A DNA stretch of 6,990 nucleotides. It comes from CAZZCS01 sp964652645 (GTDB taxonomy: Bacteria > Cloacimonadota > Cloacimonadia > Cloacimonadales > Cloacimonadaceae). Both the position numbers and the translations under genes were made by a program. Under the pieces are notes generated by a model that made no database searches, was not told where the DNA came from, and worked only from the letters and a program-made list of their open reading frames with translations. The stretch is from contig CAZZCS010000113.1 in assembly GCA_964652645.1 (NCBI GenBank), positions 1 through 6,990 of the forward strand, given 5' to 3'. How positions within the stretch are numbered: the stretch's first letter is position 1; the number at the start of each line of letters is the position of its first letter. Below are positions 6,357-6,990 of this stretch, one piece after another.

Positions 6357-6860
6357 ATGATGGAAAACACGAGTTCAGCCGTCAGAAGCTTTAGCAAGGT
6401 GTTGGAAATACTGGATCGCTACGATCGCAGCGAAGCCAAGATCATCCCAATCCTGCAAGCAGTACAGGAAGAATACCGGTACCTGCCCCAGGAAGTACTT
6501 ACTTTTATTGCCACATCTCTGGATGTGTCACCAGCCCGGCTATATGGAGTAGCAACCTTTTATAGCCACTTTTCTCTGGAACCCAAGGGAAAACACATTA
6601 TCAAAATGTGCGATGGAACCGCCTGTCATGTGAGAGGATCAAACGCCATTATTACCGCTCTGCGCGAGCGCTTGGGACTCTCTGCCAAGAAGATCACCAC
6701 CGACGATATGCTCTTCACTTTCGAAACCGTATCCTGCCTGGGAGCTTGTGGATTGGCTCCTGTATTGGTCGTAGACGATGAAGTTCACGGTCAGGTTACA
6801 CCCGAGCAGGCCTTAACTCTCGTAGAAGAAATTGTAAAAAAGGAGCAGGAAAGTGTTTAA
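6357..6860 (+). CDS. hydC: NuoE/HydC-like [2Fe-2S] subunit of an NADH-linked hydrogenase
   Basis: This 167-residue soluble subunit carries one [2Fe-2S] cluster and passes electrons between the flavin subunit and partner clusters. An N-terminal helical part (about 10-75, with the family motif LYGVATFYSHF at 62-72) is followed by a thioredoxin-like domain. The four cluster ligands are all present: C85 and C90 (CDGTAC), and C127 and C131 (CLGAC, then GLAP). Length fits HydC, HndA and NuoE. Two adjacent ATGs are possible: AGGAG at 6349-6353 is 3 bases from the first and 6 from the second (6360), so the shorter 166-residue form may be the true one. A NuoF-like gene overlaps its end. Complex I NuoE cannot be excluded on this subunit alone, but the nearby Rex gene and the next gene's N-terminal domain favour a HydABC-type or related NADH-linked enzyme. 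Confidence 0.9.
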   Translation: MMENTSSAVRSFSKVLEILDRYDRSEAKIIPILQAVQEEYRYLPQEVLTFIATSLDVSPARLYGVATFYSHFSLEPKGKHIIKMCDGTACHVRGSNAIITALRERLGLSAKKITTDDMLFTFETVSCLGACGLAPVLVVDDEVHGQVTPEQALTLVEEIVKKEQESV

Positions 6861-6990
6861 TCTCGAACAAATCAGAGCTCAATACAATGCCAGCAGAGCA
6901 CTCTGCCAAAAGCGGATCGTAGTGTGTGCAGGCACTGGCTGTATTGCCAACGGGGCCATGAAAGTGTATGAAATGCTCAAGAATACAGCA
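6853..6990 (+). CDS. hydB: NuoF/HydB-like flavin subunit, N-terminal fragment (cut by window edge)
   Basis: Only the first 46 codons are present and the frame is open to the edge. The GTG start at 6853-6855 overlaps the end of the preceding gene by 8 bases, in the +1 frame. AGGAG at 6841-6845, inside that gene's last codons, lies 7 bases upstream of it. The fragment contains KRIVVCAGTGCIANGAMK, the start of a thioredoxin-like [2Fe-2S] domain with the first ligand pair C25 and C30. This N-terminal domain is typical of HydB and HndC and of related bifurcating enzymes; NuoF of standard complex I lacks it. The rest should hold the FMN and NADH sites and iron-sulfur clusters. NADH-linked formate dehydrogenase partners have similar N-termini, so the exact enzyme depends on the genes beyond the window. 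Confidence 0.85.
   Translation, partial: MFNLEQIRAQYNASRALCQKRIVVCAGTGCIANGAMKVYEMLKNTA

Overview
The window comes from a bacterium with a fermentative, anaerobic outlook. The protein set (large secreted beta-rich proteins, a Rex redox repressor next to NuoE-like and NuoF-like hydrogenase subunits) and the general style of the sequences would fit Candidatus Cloacimonadota or a neighbouring FCB-group lineage. That placement is an impression, not something the sequence proves. Ordinary Shine-Dalgarno sites (AGGAG type) precede nearly every gene, which supports the start sites chosen here.

Left part (1-1149): a secreted hypothetical protein (184-882) runs directly into a tRNA-Thr(CGT) gene (873-947). 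The last ten bases of the coding region, including its stop codon, are the first ten bases of the tRNA. A strong intrinsic terminator follows at 954-976. The next 145 bases hold no gene but contain a long interrupted inverted repeat (991-1061).

Middle part (1122-4346): one very large minus-strand gene (1150-4137, 995 aa) encodes an exported multidomain protein: jelly-roll domain, right-handed beta-helix, fibronectin-like domain, second jelly-roll domain, second fibronectin-like domain. Its terminator lies only a few bases past the stop codon. A GNAT-family acetyltransferase (4347-4985) is transcribed divergently from it.

Right part (4986-6990): two small open reading frames with strong Shine-Dalgarno sites point away from each other (5054-5206 minus, 5328-5492 plus). 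Neither resembles a family I know. They are followed by rex (5623-6267), with a TTGACA element and two TATCGATA palindromes in front of it. Next come a NuoE/HydC-like [2Fe-2S] subunit (6357-6860) and, overlapping it by 8 bases, the start of a NuoF/HydB-like subunit (6853 to the window edge). The likely biology is NADH-sensing control by Rex of an NADH-linked, possibly electron-bifurcating, [FeFe]-hydrogenase whose remaining genes lie to the right of the window. The most interesting unexplained items are the microprotein pair, the CDS/tRNA overlap and the noncanonical candidate Rex operator.
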